Counted from the stretch's first letter, positions 19,649 through 30,804 are shown. The stretch is 64,000 nucleotides of DNA from Saccharothrix australiensis (GCF_003634935.1 NZ_RBXO01000001.1:7651501-7715500); one strand, 5' to 3'. Notes: a model not told the origin generated them from the sequence alone. Numbers and translations: made by a program.

Positions 19649-19948
19649 CTAGTACTTCAGCAGGTTGGAGTCGTCGACCGAGGCCGAGCGACGGGTCTTG
19701 AAGATCGCCATGATGATCGTCAGGCCCACCACGACCTCGGCGGCGGCGACGACCATCACGAAGAACGCCATCACCTGGCCGTCGAGCGCGCCGTTGATGC
19801 GGGCGAACGTGACGAGGCTCAGGTTCACCGCGTTCAGCATCAGCTCGACGCACATGAACACGACGATGGCGTTGCGCCGCACCAGCACGCCGACCGCGCC
19901 GAGGCTGAACAGCAGGGCGGACAGCAACAGGTAGTAGGTGGGTGTCAC
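19649..19948 (-). CDS. nuoK: NADH-quinone oxidoreductase subunit K
   Basis: A 99-residue, three-helix membrane subunit. The conserved glutamates of the proton path are present in [20 protein letters not shown] and [14 protein letters not shown]. Length and helix layout fit NuoK exactly. The GTG start at 19948 overlaps the nuoJ stop as GTGA; upstream frame extensions are antisense-like and arginine-rich. Confidence 0.96.
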   Translation of the reverse strand: MTPTYYLLLSALLFSLGAVGVLVRRNAIVVFMCVELMLNAVNLSLVTFARINGALDGQVMAFFVMVVAAAEVVVGLTIIMAIFKTRRSASVDDSNLLKY

Positions 19949-20796
19949 GGCTGCTCTCCCTTGAGGGCGTGCGCGTCGGCCTCCTGACCGGAGCCGGAGA
20001 CCTCGGCGACGTCGTCGTCCAGGTCCTCCTTCGCGGTCGTCTCGATGAGGTCCGACAGGGACTCGGCGGCCACCGAGCCGTCCGGCAGCAGCGCCGGGGT
20101 GGCGACGGAGTTCGCCGTGGCGAACACGCCGGGACCGGGCAGGGAGCCGACGCGGTCGCCGCGGAAGCGCTCCTCGACCAGCTCGCGCTGCGTCTTCTTG
20201 GCGTCCTTGCCGGTCCGCGAGCTGAACGCGAGCACCATCGCGCCGACCGCCGCGGTGATCAGCAGCGCCGACGTCAGCTCGAACGGGAACAGGTAGTCCG
20301 TGAACAGCGCCTCGCCGATGTTGGCGACGTTGCCGCCGCCCTGCGTGTTCTGCCGCTCCAGGCCGACCGGCTCGACGTCGGTCAGCGCCCGCGCCAGCGA
20401 GCCCACCACCAGGCCGGCGAACCCGATGCCCAGCACGGTCGCCGCGAGCCGCTGCCCGCGCAGCACCTCGACCACCGAGTCGGAGCTGTCCCGGCCGACC
20501 AGCATCAGCACGAACAGGAACAGCATCATGATCGCGCCGGTGTAGACGATGATCTGCACGAAACCGAGGAACGGCGCCTGCTGGACCATGTAGAGCACGC
20601 CGAGGCTGAGCATGGTCAGCACCAGCCACAGCGCGGAGTGCACGGCGTTCCGGGCGAACAGCATCCCCAGCGCGCCGGCCAGCGCCAGCGGGCCGAGCAC
20701 CCAGAACGCGACGGCCTCGCCCGTGGTCACGGTGTCCACGACGGCCTGCTGCACGGGTTCCGGCTGCCGCGCCAGGAAGGAGAGCACCGCGTTCAC
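19945..20796 (-). CDS. nuoJ: NADH-quinone oxidoreductase subunit J
   Basis: The 283-residue membrane subunit has five hydrophobic helices in the first 175 residues, including [37 protein letters not shown] and later [18 protein letters not shown] hydrophilic tail of about 90 residues follows ([17 protein letters not shown] at the end), longer than in E. coli but common in actinobacteria. The GTG at 20796 overlaps the nuoI stop by four bases, and GGAGG lies in the end of nuoI. Confidence 0.95.
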   Translation of the reverse strand: MNAVLSFLARQPEPVQQAVVDTVTTGEAVAFWVLGPLALAGALGMLFARNAVHSALWLVLTMLSLGVLYMVQQAPFLGFVQIIVYTGAIMMLFLFVLMLVGRDSSDSVVEVLRGQRLAATVLGIGFAGLVVGSLARALTDVEPVGLERQNTQGGGNVANIGEALFTDYLFPFELTSALLITAAVGAMVLAFSSRTGKDAKKTQRELVEERFRGDRVGSLPGPGVFATANSVATPALLPDGSVAAESLSDLIETTAKEDLDDDVAEVSGSGQEADAHALKGEQP

Positions 20797-21359
20797 CTCC
20801 GCGCCTCCTCGGGGCCGGTCTCGACGGTGGCGCCTTCCGGCACGCCCGCCTGCCGGGCGAGCGCCGGGCCGTTCACGTAGTAGTCCTGCTCGTTGTCGCC
20901 GAGCCGCATGGGGTGCGGCGGCTGCTCCATGCCGGGCAGCAGCGGCGCGAGCAGGTCCTCCTTGGTGAAGATCAGCTTCTGCCGGTCGTCGTCGGCCAGC
21001 TCGTACTCGTTCGTCATGGTCAGCGACCGGGTCGGGCACGCCTCGATGCACAGGCCGCAGCCGATGCACCGCAGGTAGTTGATCTGGTAGTCCGCGCCGA
21101 ACCGCTCACCGGGCGAGTAGCGCTCCTCCTCGGTGTTGTCACCGCCCTCGACGAAGATCGCGTCCGCCGGGCAGGCCCACGCGCACAGCTCGCAGCCGAC
21201 GCACTTCTCCAGCCCGTCCGGGTGCCGGTTGAGCTGGTGCCGGCCGTGGAAGCGCGGCGCGGTGACCTTCTTGACCTCGGGGTACTCCTCGGTGACGACC
21301 TTCTTGAACATCGTCCCGAAGGTCACGCCGAACCCCTTGACGGGATCAAGCATCCCCAT
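20793..21359 (-). CDS. nuoI: NADH-quinone oxidoreductase subunit I (2x4Fe-4S)
   Basis: A 188-residue ferredoxin-like subunit that carries clusters N6a and N6b and passes electrons toward NuoB. Both motifs are complete: [12 protein letters not shown] near residue 53 and [12 protein letters not shown] near residue 97. [20 protein letters not shown] is the usual lead-in. The C-terminus is extended and proline/glutamate-rich. The start overlaps the nuoH stop region (nuoH ends at 21346). Confidence 0.97.
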   Translation of the reverse strand: MGMLDPVKGFGVTFGTMFKKVVTEEYPEVKKVTAPRFHGRHQLNRHPDGLEKCVGCELCAWACPADAIFVEGGDNTEEERYSPGERFGADYQINYLRCIGCGLCIEACPTRSLTMTNEYELADDDRQKLIFTKEDLLAPLLPGMEQPPHPMRLGDNEQDYYVNGPALARQAGVPEGATVETGPEEARR

Positions 21360-22695
21360 CGCCGGCCTCCTTCGCTGAAGCGGTAACCGCTGCGGGTGCC
21401 GCCGCCCGCTCGCCCGTCGACGGCAGTTGCGCCACCGGGACCTGCCGGCGCGGCGGCGACTTGGGCACTTGCAGGTCGAGCGGCGGCACGGGGAACCCGC
21501 CGCCGGTCACCGGCACGGCGTGCGGGTCGCGCTGGTCGCGCTTGTCCGGCAGCAGGAACGCGATGAGCAGGATCACCGCGAGCACCACGCCGAAGACGGC
21601 GAGCAGGACGCCGGTGCTGGTGTTGCCCGCCTGCTTCTCCTGGGACAGGTACCGGGTGAACGCCACCGCGACGAACCAGAACAGCGCGATCGGGACCAGG
21701 AACTTCCAACCCAGCCGCATGAACTGGTCGTAGCGCAGGCGGGGCAGCGTGCCGCGCAGCCAGATGAACAGGAACAGGAAGCCCAGCGTCTTGATGACGA
21801 ACCAGAGCAGGCCCCACCAGCCGCTGTTCAGGAAGTGGTCGACGCCGACGAACGGGAACTGCCAGCCGCCCAGGAACAGCGTGGTGGCCAGCGCCGACAC
21901 CGTCACCATGTTCACGTACTCGGCGAGGAAGAACAGCGCGAACTTCAGCGAGCTGTACTCGGTGTGGAAGCCGCCGACCAGCTCCGACTCGGCCTCGGGG
22001 AGGTCGAACGGCGCGCGGTTGGTCTCGCCGACCATCGAGATCACGTAGATGACGAAGCTGACCGGCAGCAGGATCGCGTTCCACGCGGGCAGCGCGCCCC
22101 AGAGGATGGTGCCGGACTGGGTGCCGACGATGTCCGCCGTGGACAGCGAGTGCGAGCTCATCACCACGGCGACGATGGACAGGCCCATCGCGATCTCGTA
22201 GGAGATGACCTGCGCGGCCGACCGCAGCGCGCCCAGCAGCGGGTACGGCGAGCCGGACGCCCAGCCGGACAGCACGATGCCGTAGACGCCCAGCGACGAG
22301 CAGGCGAGCACGACCAGCACGCCGACCGGCAGGTCGACCAGCTGGAGCGCGGTGGTCTCGCCGAAGATCGAGACCTCACCGCCGAGCGGGATGACCGAGA
22401 ACGCGACGAACGCGGGGATGCAGGAGATCACCGGCGCCAGGAAGAACACCCACTTGTCCGCCAGGACCGGGCGGATGTCCTCCTTGAACGCCAGCTTCAG
22501 GCCGTCGGCCAGGGACTGGAGCCAGCCGCCCGGCCCGACCCGGTTGGGTCCCGGCCGCTGCTGCATCCGGGCGACCACCTTGCGCTCCCAGTTGATCATG
22601 AACAGGGTCATGACCACGAGGAACGCGAAGATGCCCACGACCTTGACCAGGATCAGCCAGACCGGGTCGTCGGCGAGGAGTTGTGCGGTGCTCAT
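21346..22695 (-). CDS. nuoH: NADH-quinone oxidoreductase subunit H
   Basis: A 449-residue subunit that joins the hydrophilic and membrane arms and lines the quinone chamber. Signatures are [19 protein letters not shown] (near residue 37), [34 protein letters not shown] and [15 protein letters not shown]-type [14 protein letters not shown] proline-rich cytoplasmic tail of about 70 residues ([18 protein letters not shown]) is added, as in many actinobacteria. The ATG at 22695 ([11 protein letters not shown]) overlaps the nuoG stop by four bases. The longer upstream frame is the out-of-frame reading of the nuoG repeat tract. Confidence 0.96.
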   Translation of the reverse strand: MSTAQLLADDPVWLILVKVVGIFAFLVVMTLFMINWERKVVARMQQRPGPNRVGPGGWLQSLADGLKLAFKEDIRPVLADKWVFFLAPVISCIPAFVAFSVIPLGGEVSIFGETTALQLVDLPVGVLVVLACSSLGVYGIVLSGWASGSPYPLLGALRSAAQVISYEIAMGLSIVAVVMSSHSLSTADIVGTQSGTILWGALPAWNAILLPVSFVIYVISMVGETNRAPFDLPEAESELVGGFHTEYSSLKFALFFLAEYVNMVTVSALATTLFLGGWQFPFVGVDHFLNSGWWGLLWFVIKTLGFLFLFIWLRGTLPRLRYDQFMRLGWKFLVPIALFWFVAVAFTRYLSQEKQAGNTSTGVLLAVFGVVLAVILLIAFLLPDKRDQRDPHAVPVTGGGFPVPPLDLQVPKSPPRRQVPVAQLPSTGERAAAPAAVTASAKEAGDGDA

Positions 22696-25310
22696 GCCTT
22701 GCCTCCGGGCGACGTGATTTCCCCAGCGGAGCCCGCGGCGGACGGGGCCGACGTGATGTCCCCAGCGGAGCCCGCGGCGGACGGGGCAGACGCGATGTCC
22801 CCAGCGGAGCCCGCGGCGGACGGGGCCGACGCGGTCTCCCCGGCGGGCGACACGGTCACGACGGAGCCGTGGCCGGCGGCCAGGGTCCGCCGCACGGTGA
22901 CCGCGCCGGAGTTGCCGGGCAGCCACACGACGCCGTCGGGCAGGTCCGCCGCCTCGACCGGCAGGGACACCGCGCCGCGCTCGGTGGACACGGTGACGTC
23001 GCCGCCGAGCCGCACGCCCAGCCGGTGCGCGGTCGCCTCGGACAGCTTGGCCACCACGGGCCGGGCGGTGCCCGCCAGGTTCGGCTCGCCGTCCTGCATC
23101 GAGCCGTTGTCCAGCAGCCGCCGCCAGGTCGCGAGGACGACCTGGCCGTCCTTGGGCTGCGGCAGCAGCGGCGCGGCGACCGCCGGGGCGGCGACGCCGG
23201 TCGACGAGTCGCCGCGGCCGAGGCGGGCGAAGTCGGCGGCGGCGGACGCCGGGGTCTGGGTGAACAGGTCGGCGTCCATCTCGACGGCCAGCGTGTCCAG
23301 CACCCGCCCGTCGGGCAGCGCTCCGGTGCCCTCCAGCGTGGTGCCGAACGGGCGGTGGCGGCCCTCCCAGTTCAGGTAGCTGCCCGCCTTCTCGACCGCG
23401 GGCGCGACCGGGAGCACCACGTCGGCGTGCGCGGTGACCGCGCTGTGCCGCAGCTCCAGGCTGACCACGAAGCCGACGGCGGCCAGCGCGCGCTCGGCCA
23501 GCGCCGGGTCCGGCAGGTCGAACGGGTCGACGCCGCCGACCACCAGCGCGTCCAGCGCGCCGCTCGCGGCGGCGGTGAGGATGCCCGTGGTGTCCCGACC
23601 GGCCGACGCGGGCAGCGCGCCCGCCGCCAGGCCCCAGACCCGCTCGACGTGCGCGCGGGCCTCGGCGTCGGACACCGACCGGCCGCCGGGCAGCAGCGTC
23701 GGCAGCAGGCCGGCCTCCAGCGCGCCGCGCTCACCGGCCCGGCGCGGGATCCACGCGACCTTCGCGCCGGTCCGCCGCGCCAGCGCCGCGACCGCCGAGA
23801 ACAGGCCGGGCACCTCGGCGGCGCGTTCGCCGACCAGGATGACCGAACCCGGCTTGCCCAAATCCTCCACCACGTCGGCGGCGTGCTCGGGCAGGGCGTT
23901 CAGCGCGGCGGGCTCGCCGCCGGGCACGCACGCCAGCAGCGTGCCGAACGTCTTCTCCACGGCGGGCGAGGTGAACTGGCCCAGGTGGAACACCTTGGTC
24001 TTCTTCGCACGGGCCGCCTTGCGCAGCCGCAGGAAGACGATCGGCGCCTCCTCCTCCGGCTCGAACGCCACCAGCAGCGCGGCGGGCGCGGCCTCGATGC
24101 CCCGGAAGGTCACGCCGTCGGCAGGCGTGGTGCCCAGCACCGACGACGTGAGGAACGCCAGCTCCTCGTCCGAGTGCGGCCGCGCGCGGAAGTCGACGTC
24201 GTTGGTGCGCAACGCGATCCGGGCGAACTTCGAGTACGCGTAGGCGTCCTCCACGGTCAGCCGCCCGCCCGCGAGCACGCCCGCGCCCCGGCCGTCGCGC
24301 GCCTTGGCCAAGCCCTCCGCCGCGATCCGCAACGCCTCGGTCCACGACGACTCGCGCAGCTCACCGGACTCGGCGTCGCGCACGAGCGGCCGGGTGATCC
24401 GGTCGTCGGCGGTGGCGTAGCGGAACGCGAACCGGCCCTTGTCGCAGATCCACTCCTCGTTGACCTCGGGGTCGTCGCCGGCCAGCTTGCGCTGCACCTT
24501 GCCGCGCCGCCAGTCGGTGCGCTCCGCGCAGCCCGACGAGCAGTGCTCGCACACGCCGGGCGTCGACACCAGGTCGAACGGCCGGGCGCGGAACCGGTAG
24601 GCGGCGGACGTCAGCGCGCCCACCGGGCAGATCTGGATGGTGTTGCCGGAGAAGTAGGACTGGTTGCGATCCCCGCCGGCGCCGTTGATCTCGGCGGTCG
24701 ACGCCGTACCCACCTGCTGGTGCGCGCCGCGCTCCAGCAGGTCCAGGAAGTTGTGGTCACCGGCGATCTCCTTCGAGAACCGCGTGCACCGCTGGCACAG
24801 CACGCACCGCTCGCGGTCGAGCAACACCTGCGTGCTGATCGGGATCGGCTTGGGGAACGTCCGCTTGTGCTCGTGGAACCGGGACTCCGCGCGGCCGTGC
24901 TTGAGCGCCTGGTTCTGCAGCGGGCACTCGCCGCCCTTGTCGCAGACCGGGCAGTCCAGCGGGTGGTTGATCAGCAGCAGCTCCATCACGCCCTGCTGCG
25001 CCTTGTCCGCGACCGGCGAGGTCAGCTGGGTCTTCACCACCATGCCGTCGGCGACGGTCATGGTGCAGGACGCCTGCGGCTTGGGCATGGGCCGCCCGCC
25101 CATCTCCACCTCGACCAGGCACTGCCGGCACGCGCCCGCCGGGTCCAGCAGCGGGTGGTCGCAGAACCGCGGCACGACGATGCCCAGGCGCTCGGCGGTG
25201 CGGATCAGCAGCTCGCCCTTGGGCGCGACGACCTCCAGGCCGTCGATGACCAGCTTGACGTGGCCCTCGGGTACCACGACCTCCGTGCTCTTGTCAGGCG
25301 CGATCGTCAT
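22692..25310 (-). CDS. nuoG: NADH-quinone oxidoreductase subunit G
   Basis: An 872-residue Fe-S subunit. The N-terminal 2Fe-2S ferredoxin domain contains [20 protein letters not shown], the His-Cys cluster region [19 protein letters not shown], and the two-cluster domain [16 protein letters not shown] and [13 protein letters not shown] molybdopterin-oxidoreductase-like half without cofactor follows. CEHCSSGC near residue 245 is the extra cluster (N7-like) region. The C-terminus ends in a 13-residue tandem repeat ([13 protein letters not shown]) absent from most homologs. ATG 25310 overlaps the nuoF stop as ATGA. Confidence 0.96.
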   Translation of the reverse strand: MTIAPDKSTEVVVPEGHVKLVIDGLEVVAPKGELLIRTAERLGIVVPRFCDHPLLDPAGACRQCLVEVEMGGRPMPKPQASCTMTVADGMVVKTQLTSPVADKAQQGVMELLLINHPLDCPVCDKGGECPLQNQALKHGRAESRFHEHKRTFPKPIPISTQVLLDRERCVLCQRCTRFSKEIAGDHNFLDLLERGAHQQVGTASTAEINGAGGDRNQSYFSGNTIQICPVGALTSAAYRFRARPFDLVSTPGVCEHCSSGCAERTDWRRGKVQRKLAGDDPEVNEEWICDKGRFAFRYATADDRITRPLVRDAESGELRESSWTEALRIAAEGLAKARDGRGAGVLAGGRLTVEDAYAYSKFARIALRTNDVDFRARPHSDEELAFLTSSVLGTTPADGVTFRGIEAAPAALLVAFEPEEEAPIVFLRLRKAARAKKTKVFHLGQFTSPAVEKTFGTLLACVPGGEPAALNALPEHAADVVEDLGKPGSVILVGERAAEVPGLFSAVAALARRTGAKVAWIPRRAGERGALEAGLLPTLLPGGRSVSDAEARAHVERVWGLAAGALPASAGRDTTGILTAAASGALDALVVGGVDPFDLPDPALAERALAAVGFVVSLELRHSAVTAHADVVLPVAPAVEKAGSYLNWEGRHRPFGTTLEGTGALPDGRVLDTLAVEMDADLFTQTPASAAADFARLGRGDSSTGVAAPAVAAPLLPQPKDGQVVLATWRRLLDNGSMQDGEPNLAGTARPVVAKLSEATAHRLGVRLGGDVTVSTERGAVSLPVEAADLPDGVVWLPGNSGAVTVRRTLAAGHGSVVTVSPAGETASAPSAAGSAGDIASAPSAAGSAGDITSAPSAAGSAGEITSPGGKA
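22711..22827 (-). repeat. Three 39-bp tandem repeats in the nuoG 3' end
   Basis: Units lie at 22711-22749, 22750-22788 and 22789-22827 and differ by only a few bases; a degenerate fourth follows. They encode 13-residue Ala/Ser/Gly units at the NuoG C-terminus. Because 39 is a multiple of three, copy-number change keeps the frame. Confidence 0.9.
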
Positions 25311-26587
25311 GCGCTTGCTCCTGCCAACACCTTGGAGTTCTGGTCGCACAGGGCGAGGAACTCGTCCTTGAAGTACTTGATGCCGCTGGTGATCGGGCTG
25401 ACCGCGCCGTCGCCGAGCGCGCAGAACGAGCGGCCCAGGATGTTGTCGCAGATGTCCAGCAGCGTCTCGATGTCACCCGCGGTGCCCTCGTTGCGGTTCA
25501 TCCGCTGGAGGATCTGGACCAGCCAGTAGGTGCCCTCGCGGCACGGCGTGCACTTGCCGCACGACTCGTGCTTGTAGAACTCGGTCCACTTCATGACCGC
25601 CCAGGGCACGGACACCGTCTCGTTGAAGATCTGCAACGCGGTGGTGCCCAGCATCGACCCGGCTTCCGACGCGCCCTCGAAGTCCAGCGGCACGTCGAGG
25701 TGCTCGGCGGTGAACAGCGGGGTGGACGAGCCGCCCGGCGTCCAGAACTTCAGCGGGATGCCGTCCTTCATGCCGCCCGCCAGCTCCAGCAGCTGCCGGA
25801 GGGTGGTGCCCATCGGCGCCTCGTACTGGCCGGGCCGCTCGACGTGGCCGGACAGCGAGTAGATCTTCGGGCCCGGCGACCGCTCGCGGCCCATCGCGCG
25901 GAACCAGTCCGCGCCGCCGTTCACGATGTAGGGCACCGACGCGATGGTCTCGACGTTGTTCACCACGGTGGGCGAGGCGTAGAGGCCGGCGGTCGCGGGG
26001 AACGGGGGCTTGAGCCGGGGCTGGCCGCGCTTGCCCTCCAGCGAGTCCAGCAGCGCCGTCTCCTCGCCGCAGATGTACGCGCCCGCGCCGGCGTGCACGA
26101 CCACGTCGAGGTCGAACCCGGAACCGAGGATGTCCTTGCCCAGGTAGCCCGCCGCGTACGCCTCCTGCACCGCCGCGTTCAGCCGCCGGATGCAGTGCAG
26201 CACCTCGCCGCGCACGTAGATCGCGGCGAAGTTGGCCCGGATGGCGTACGAGGTGATGATGACGCCCTCGATCAGCGAGTGCGGGTCGGCCATCATCAGC
26301 GGGATGTCCTTGCAGGTGCCCGGCTCGCCCTCGTCGGCGTTGATGACGAGGTAGTGCGGCTTGCCGTCGTTCTGCGGGATGAAGCCCCACTTCAGCCCGG
26401 TCGGGAAGCCCGCGCCGCCCCGGCCGCGCAGGCCGGAGTCCTTGCACTGCTGGATGAGCTGGTCCGGGTGGGCGGTCAGCGCCTTGCGCAGTGCCGTGTA
26501 CCCCTCCAGCTGCTCGTAGGTCTTCAGCGTCCACGAGCGCGGCGACAGCCACCGCTTGGTGAGGACCGGAGTCAGGTTGTCGACCAC
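25307..26587 (-). CDS. nuoF: NADH-quinone oxidoreductase subunit F
   Basis: The 426-residue flavoprotein subunit binds NADH, FMN and the 4Fe-4S cluster N3. [16 protein letters not shown] (near residue 54) is the NADH/FMN glycine loop, [16 protein letters not shown] lies near 83, [20 protein letters not shown] near 168, and the cluster motif [15 protein letters not shown] near 349. The GTG start at 26587 lies 14 bases after the nuoE stop. Electrons enter complex I here. Confidence 0.97.
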   Translation of the reverse strand: MVDNLTPVLTKRWLSPRSWTLKTYEQLEGYTALRKALTAHPDQLIQQCKDSGLRGRGGAGFPTGLKWGFIPQNDGKPHYLVINADEGEPGTCKDIPLMMADPHSLIEGVIITSYAIRANFAAIYVRGEVLHCIRRLNAAVQEAYAAGYLGKDILGSGFDLDVVVHAGAGAYICGEETALLDSLEGKRGQPRLKPPFPATAGLYASPTVVNNVETIASVPYIVNGGADWFRAMGRERSPGPKIYSLSGHVERPGQYEAPMGTTLRQLLELAGGMKDGIPLKFWTPGGSSTPLFTAEHLDVPLDFEGASEAGSMLGTTALQIFNETVSVPWAVMKWTEFYKHESCGKCTPCREGTYWLVQILQRMNRNEGTAGDIETLLDICDNILGRSFCALGDGAVSPITSGIKYFKDEFLALCDQNSKVLAGASA

Positions 26588-26601
26588 TGGTCAGCCTCCC
26601 C

Positions 26602-27402
26602 CTACTTCTTGTCCGGCAGGGCAGGGAACTCGGCGTGCTCCGGCATCGCCGGCGCGGTCCAGCCGCGGTCCGCCGCGAGGGCCGCGCCGCGCACCGTCTC
26701 CGGCGCGGCCGACGGGCCGTCGACGTCCGCGTCCCGGCCGTCGAAGAAACCCGCGAGCTGGAGCTCGGCCTGCCGGAAGTCGGTCAGCGGGGCGCCCCGC
26801 GTCGGGTGCGGCTTCTCACCGGCCTGCAACGACTTCACCAGCTCCAGCGCCTTCTCCGGGGTCTGGTTGTCGAAGAACTCGTAGTTCACCTGGAGCACCG
26901 GCCCCAGGTCGCAGGCCGCCAGGCACTCGGCGTGCTCCAGCGTGATCGAGCCGGGCGCGCCGGGCTCGCCCGAGGTCTCCTCGTGGCCAAGCGGCCTGCC
27001 GTCCGAGCCCAGGTGCTCGCGCAGCCGGGCGTAGATGGCGTCACCGCCGAGCGCGGCGCACAGCGTGTTCGTGCAGACGCTCACCAGGTGCTCGCCGCAC
27101 GGGCGGCGCTTGTACATGGTGTAGAACGTCGCGACCGCGCTGACCTCGGCGTTGGTCAGGTCGAGCTGGTCGGCGCAGAACGTGATGCCTGCCTGGCTCA
27201 CGTAGCCCTCCACCGACTGCACGAGGTGCAGCATCGGCAGCAGCGCGGACCGGGACTGCGGGTAGCGGGCCACGATCGCCCGCGCACGCGCCACCGTGTC
27301 GGGACCGAACACGGTGGTGTCCGCCGTCGTCGCCTCGGCCATCCGCCGGGTCTCCGCCGGGTCCAGCGGGGACGCCGCGATGACGTTCTCGGGAGTGCTC
27401 AT
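26602..27402 (-). CDS. nuoE: NADH-quinone oxidoreductase subunit E
   Basis: A 266-residue thioredoxin-fold subunit carrying the 2Fe-2S cluster N1a. The four ligands are visible as [12 protein letters not shown] and [11 protein letters not shown] (C-x4-C and C-x3-C). The core is followed by about 70 extra residues ([15 protein letters not shown] and a Pro/Ala tail), longer than E. coli NuoE but usual in actinobacteria. The ATG start overlaps the nuoD stop by four bases (27399-27402). Confidence 0.96.
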   Translation of the reverse strand: MSTPENVIAASPLDPAETRRMAEATTADTTVFGPDTVARARAIVARYPQSRSALLPMLHLVQSVEGYVSQAGITFCADQLDLTNAEVSAVATFYTMYKRRPCGEHLVSVCTNTLCAALGGDAIYARLREHLGSDGRPLGHEETSGEPGAPGSITLEHAECLAACDLGPVLQVNYEFFDNQTPEKALELVKSLQAGEKPHPTRGAPLTDFRQAELQLAGFFDGRDADVDGPSAAPETVRGAALAADRGWTAPAMPEHAEFPALPDKK

Positions 27403-28793
27403 CGGTCACAACCACCCATCACCGGGTCGATAGAGGCCACCGACGCGATGACGTCGGCGACCATGCCGCCCTCGCACATCGCGGGCATCGACTGGAGGTT
27501 CACGAAGCTGGGTTCGCGGACGTGCACGCGCATCGGCCGGGTGCCGCCGTCGGACACCACGTGGTAGCCCAGCTCGCCGCGCGGCGACTCGATCGGCACG
27601 TACACCTGGCCCGCCGGCACCTGGAAGCCCTCGGTCACCAGCTTGAAGTGGTGGATGAGGGACTCCATCGACTGGCCCATGATCTTGCGGACGTGCTCCA
27701 GCGAGTTGCCCATGCCGTCCGCGCCGATGGTCAGCTGCGCGGGCCACGCGATCTTGGCGTCCTCCACCATGACCGGGCCGGGCGCGAGCCGGTCCACCGC
27801 CTGCCGGACGATCTTGAGCGACTCGTGGATCTCGGCGACCCGCAGCCGGTACCGGGCGAACGAGTCCGCCTCGTTCGAGGTCGGCACCTCGAAGGTGTAG
27901 TGCTCGTAGCCCGAGTACGGCTCGATCTTGCGCAGGTCCCAGGGCAGGCCCGCGGACCGCAGGACCGGGCCGGTGACGCCGAGCGCCAGGCACGCGTCCA
28001 CCGGCAGGTAGCCGATGCCCTGCAACCGGTTCCGCCAGATCGGCTGGCCGGTGAGCAGCTTGTCGTAGTCCGGCAGGCGCGAGTCCATCACCTTGATGAA
28101 GGCGCGGATGCGCTCCGGCGCGTCGGCCGGGATGTCCTGCGCCAGGCCGCCGGGGCGGATGTAGGCGTGGTTCATCCGCAGGCCGGTCAGGTACTCCAGC
28201 AGGTGCAGGACTTCCTCGCGCTCGCGGAACCCGGCCGTCATGCCGGTCAGCGCGCCCAGCTCCATGCCGCCGGTGGCCAGCGCCACCAGGTGCGAGCTGA
28301 TCCGGTTCAGCTCCATCAGCAGCACGCGGATCGTCTGCGCGCGCTCGGGCACCGCGACGCCGAGCAGCTTCTCCACGGCGAGGCAGTACGCGGCCTCGTT
28401 GTGCAGCGGCGCCAGGTAGTCCATGCGGGTCACGAACGTGACGCCCTGGGTCCAGTTGCGGTACTCGACGTTCTTCTCGATGCCGGTGTGCAGGTACCCG
28501 ATGACGCTGCGGGCCTGGGTGACGGTCTCGCCCTCCAGCTCCAGCACCAGGCGCAGCACGCCGTGCGTCGACGGGTGCTGCGGACCGAGGTTCATGACGA
28601 TGCGCTCGTCACCCGCCGCGTCGGCCAGCACCTCGTCCCAGTCGCCGCCGGTCACCGTGTAGACGGTGCCCTCGGTGGTCTGGCGGGACGAGGCGTAGGG
28701 GTCGGCCTGCTGGTTCGCGCCGTACGAGTCGCTGTCGCGCCCGGCGGGCCCGGTGGCGGTGCCCGTGGTCACGTCGGAAAGCCGTTCGGTCAT
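27399..28793 (-). CDS. nuoD: NADH-quinone oxidoreductase subunit D
   Basis: A 464-residue 49-kDa-type subunit forming the quinone-reduction site with Nuo[21 protein letters not shown] (near residue 66) is the conserved quinone-site loop with its histidines. [19 protein letters not shown] and [20 protein letters not shown] follow, and [19 protein letters not shown] lies near the end. About 60 extra N-terminal residues precede the core. The ATG at 28793 overlaps the nuoC stop as ATGA. Confidence 0.96.
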   Translation of the reverse strand: MTERLSDVTTGTATGPAGRDSDSYGANQQADPYASSRQTTEGTVYTVTGGDWDEVLADAAGDERIVMNLGPQHPSTHGVLRLVLELEGETVTQARSVIGYLHTGIEKNVEYRNWTQGVTFVTRMDYLAPLHNEAAYCLAVEKLLGVAVPERAQTIRVLLMELNRISSHLVALATGGMELGALTGMTAGFREREEVLHLLEYLTGLRMNHAYIRPGGLAQDIPADAPERIRAFIKVMDSRLPDYDKLLTGQPIWRNRLQGIGYLPVDACLALGVTGPVLRSAGLPWDLRKIEPYSGYEHYTFEVPTSNEADSFARYRLRVAEIHESLKIVRQAVDRLAPGPVMVEDAKIAWPAQLTIGADGMGNSLEHVRKIMGQSMESLIHHFKLVTEGFQVPAGQVYVPIESPRGELGYHVVSDGGTRPMRVHVREPSFVNLQSMPAMCEGGMVADVIASVASIDPVMGGCDR

Positions 28794-29572
28794 GAGTAGG
28801 ACCGCCTCTGGTCTGGCGGGGGGATCTCCGCGCCCTTGTACTCCACCGGGATGCCGCCGAGCGGGTAGTCCTTGCGCTGCGGGTGGCCGTCCCAGTCGTC
28901 CGGCATGAGGATTCGGGTCAGTCCGGGGTGGCCGTCGTAGACGATCCCGAACATGTCCCAGGCTTCGCGCTCCTGCCAGTCCGCGGTCGGGTAGACCGAC
29001 ACCACGCTGGGCACGTGCGCGTCGTCGACGTCGACCGCGACCTCCAGCCGGATGCGCCTGTGGTAGGTCATCGACGTCAGGTGGTAGACGGAGTGCAGCC
29101 GCTGCGGCGCGTCCACGCCGTAGTCCACGCCGGACACCGAGCTGCACAGCTCGAACCGCAGCGCCGGGTCGTCGCGCAGGATGCGCGCGACGTCCACCAG
29201 GTGCTCGCGGCGCAGGTAGAACGTGATCTCGCCGCGGTCGACGGTGACCTGCTGGACGGTGTCGGCGGGCAGGCCGCGCTCGTGGATCGCGGCCAGCAGC
29301 TCGTCGGCGACCTCGTCGAACCAGCCGCCGTACGGGCGCTCGCTGGGCGCGACGACGTGGGCGGGCAGCCGCAGGCCGCCGAACCCGGAGGTGTCGCCGG
29401 AGCCGCTGGCGCCGAACATGCCCTTGCGCGCCTTGCCCGCGACGACGCCGCCGCGCTCCCGGTGCTCCTCGTGCTGGGCCTCGCTCGCGCTCGCCGAGCT
29501 GAGCGCCTGCCCGTTCCGGCTCGGGGTGTCCGCGCCGGGGGTCTTCTCGACCTCGCGCTTGTCGTCAGCCAT
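28790..29572 (-). CDS. nuoC: NADH-quinone oxidoreductase subunit C
   Basis: A 260-residue 30-kDa-type subunit. The family signature [20 protein letters not shown] lies near residue 207, followed by [19 protein letters not shown]. Residues 1-70 are a polar Ser/Ala/Glu-rich extension found in actinobacterial NuoC. It docks NuoD to NuoI and has no cofactor. The ATG at 29572 lies just five bases after the nuoB stop. Confidence 0.95.
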   Translation of the reverse strand: MADDKREVEKTPGADTPSRNGQALSSASASEAQHEEHRERGGVVAGKARKGMFGASGSGDTSGFGGLRLPAHVVAPSERPYGGWFDEVADELLAAIHERGLPADTVQQVTVDRGEITFYLRREHLVDVARILRDDPALRFELCSSVSGVDYGVDAPQRLHSVYHLTSMTYHRRIRLEVAVDVDDAHVPSVVSVYPTADWQEREAWDMFGIVYDGHPGLTRILMPDDWDGHPQRKDYPLGGIPVEYKGAEIPPPDQRRSYS

Positions 29573-29577
29573 GCCGC

Positions 29578-30126
29578 TCACTTCTTCGCAAACCGCTGGG
29601 AGGACGGGACGAGCTGCGTCGTGTGGCCGGATTCGGCCAGCAGCGCGGCCCGGTTCGCGCCCAGCGGCTCGTCCATGATCTTGGCGTGGATCTTGAGGAT
29701 CGCGTCGATCAGCATCTCCGGCCGCGGCGGGCAGCCGGGCAGGTACATGTCGACCGGCACGACGTGGTCCACGCCCTGCACCACCGCGTAGTTGTTGAAC
29801 ATGCCGCCGCTGGAGGCGCACACGCCCATCGCGAGCACCCAGCGCGGCTCGGGCATCTGGTCGTAGATCTGGCGCAGCACCGGCGCCATCTTGTTGGTCA
29901 CGCGGCCCGCGACGATCATCAGGTCGGCCTGGCGCGGCGAGGCGCGGAAGACCTCCATGCCGAACCGCGCGAGGTCGTAGCGCGGTCCGCCGGTGGTCAT
30001 CATCTCGATGGCGCAGCAGGCGAGGCCGAACGTGGCAGGCCAGAGCGAGGACTTGCGGGTCCAGTTGACCAGCTTCTCCACGCTGGCGAGCAGGATGCCG
30101 TTCGGGAGCTTCTCTTCGAGACCCAC
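29578..30126 (-). CDS. nuoB: NADH-quinone oxidoreductase subunit B
   Basis: A 182-residue subunit holding the terminal cluster N2 that reduces menaquinone. The adjacent cysteines are in [20 protein letters not shown], the third in [20 protein letters not shown] and the fourth in [16 protein letters not shown]. Length and order are standard. The GTG start at 30126 lies 12 bases after the nuoA stop. Confidence 0.97.
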   Translation of the reverse strand: MGLEEKLPNGILLASVEKLVNWTRKSSLWPATFGLACCAIEMMTTGGPRYDLARFGMEVFRASPRQADLMIVAGRVTNKMAPVLRQIYDQMPEPRWVLAMGVCASSGGMFNNYAVVQGVDHVVPVDMYLPGCPPRPEMLIDAILKIHAKIMDEPLGANRAALLAESGHTTQLVPSSQRFAKK

Positions 30127-30138
30127 GGGTCTTCCCCC

Positions 30139-30504
30139 TCAGTTCCAGTCGAGGCCGCCGCGCCGCCACACGTAGGCGTACGCGAAGCCGACCGTCGCGA
30201 CGAACAGTGCGATCTCCACCAGGCCGAACAGGCCGAGCCGGTCCGCGGAGACCGCGAAGGGGTAGAGGAACACCATTTCGATGTCGAACAGGATGAACAG
30301 CATCGCCGTGAGGTAGTAGGCGACCGGCATCCGGCCGCCGCCCACCACGGGCTGGGGTGACGGTTCGATGCCGCACTCGTACGCGTCGAGCTTGGCGCGG
30401 TTGTAGCGGCGGGGACCGATGTACGGCGCGGCCGTCACGGAGAACAGCGCGAAGGCCCCGGCGAGGGCGAACATCAATACGAGGGGGAGGTAAGGGTCCA
30501 GCAC
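30139..30504 (-). CDS. nuoA: NADH-quinone oxidoreductase subunit A
   Basis: The first gene of the fourteen-gene complex I operon; a 121-residue, three-helix membrane subunit. [16 protein letters not shown] is the conserved loop with its cysteine, and [20 protein letters not shown] carries the aspartate-glutamate pair of helix 2. The start is GTG 30504 (VLDPYLPL). The two Rex-type operators lie 118 and 150 bases upstream of it, so the whole operon is probably controlled by the NADH/NAD+ ratio. Confidence 0.96.
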   Translation of the reverse strand: MLDPYLPLVLMFALAGAFALFSVTAAPYIGPRRYNRAKLDAYECGIEPSPQPVVGGGRMPVAYYLTAMLFILFDIEMVFLYPFAVSADRLGLFGLVEIALFVATVGFAYAYVWRRGGLDWN

Positions 30505-30591
30505 TCTCCGTCGTCCTTTCCTCGCGTGTCGCGGTGGTGGTGCACCGCCGACCGTTGCGCACCCTAAGGGGTGTTCTTGCGCCCTCCGGAA

Positions 30592-30607
30592 GTTAGGCGG
30601 GCCTAAC
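30592..30607. promoter_or_regulatory. Palindrome GTTAGGC-GG-GCCTAAC upstream of nuoA
   Basis: Perfect 7-bp arms lie between the Rex-type sites and nuoA. TTAGG/CCTAA half-sites recall iron-regulator (IdeR/DmdR) boxes, but the spacing is too short for the 19-bp consensus. The regulator is unknown. Confidence 0.4.
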
Positions 30608-30621
30608 GATCCGCAGGTCGC

Positions 30622-30639
30622 TTGTGAAACACTTCACAA
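30622..30639. promoter_or_regulatory. Rex-type operator 1 upstream of nuoA
   Basis: TTGTGAA-ACAC-TTCACAA is a perfect inverted repeat, extended by C/G to 8-bp arms. It fits the actinobacterial Rex operator (TGTGAAC-N3-TTCACA) with one difference. Rex releases DNA when NADH rises, which would raise complex I synthesis. Confidence 0.85.
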
Positions 30640-30653
30640 GGCATCTCAGCCGG

Positions 30654-30671
30654 TTGTGAACTGATTCACAA
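30654..30671. promoter_or_regulatory. Rex-type operator 2 upstream of nuoA
   Basis: TTGTGAA-CTGA-TTCACAA matches the Rex consensus TGTGAAC-N3-TTCACA at every defined base. Its centre is 32 bases from operator 1, about three helical turns, so two dimers could bind the same face of the DNA. Confidence 0.88.
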
Positions 30672-30804
30672 GACCTGAGGGCCAGTGTAGAACGTCACAC
30701 AGAGGCGTGACGGCCACCCCCTGCACGCCTGCTACCTGGTCTTACCGCCCGCCGGTCAACGGCTTCGGACCCCGGTGGTGAACGGCGCCACACGCAAAAC
30801 GAAA

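Noticed and set aside
22711-22827. Three 39-bp repeats as a possible CRISPR array
   Set aside because: The units are directly adjacent with no spacers and lie in frame inside nuoG.
22683-25529. A 948-codon plus-strand open frame antisense to nuoG
   Set aside because: Same reason: low-complexity R/G/Q/H composition and full overlap with a well supported Fe-S subunit gene.
30592-30607. Assigning the TTAGGC/GCCTAA palindrome to IdeR/DmdR
   Set aside because: The half-sites are 4 bases apart rather than spread over a 19-bp operator, so the known consensus is not met.
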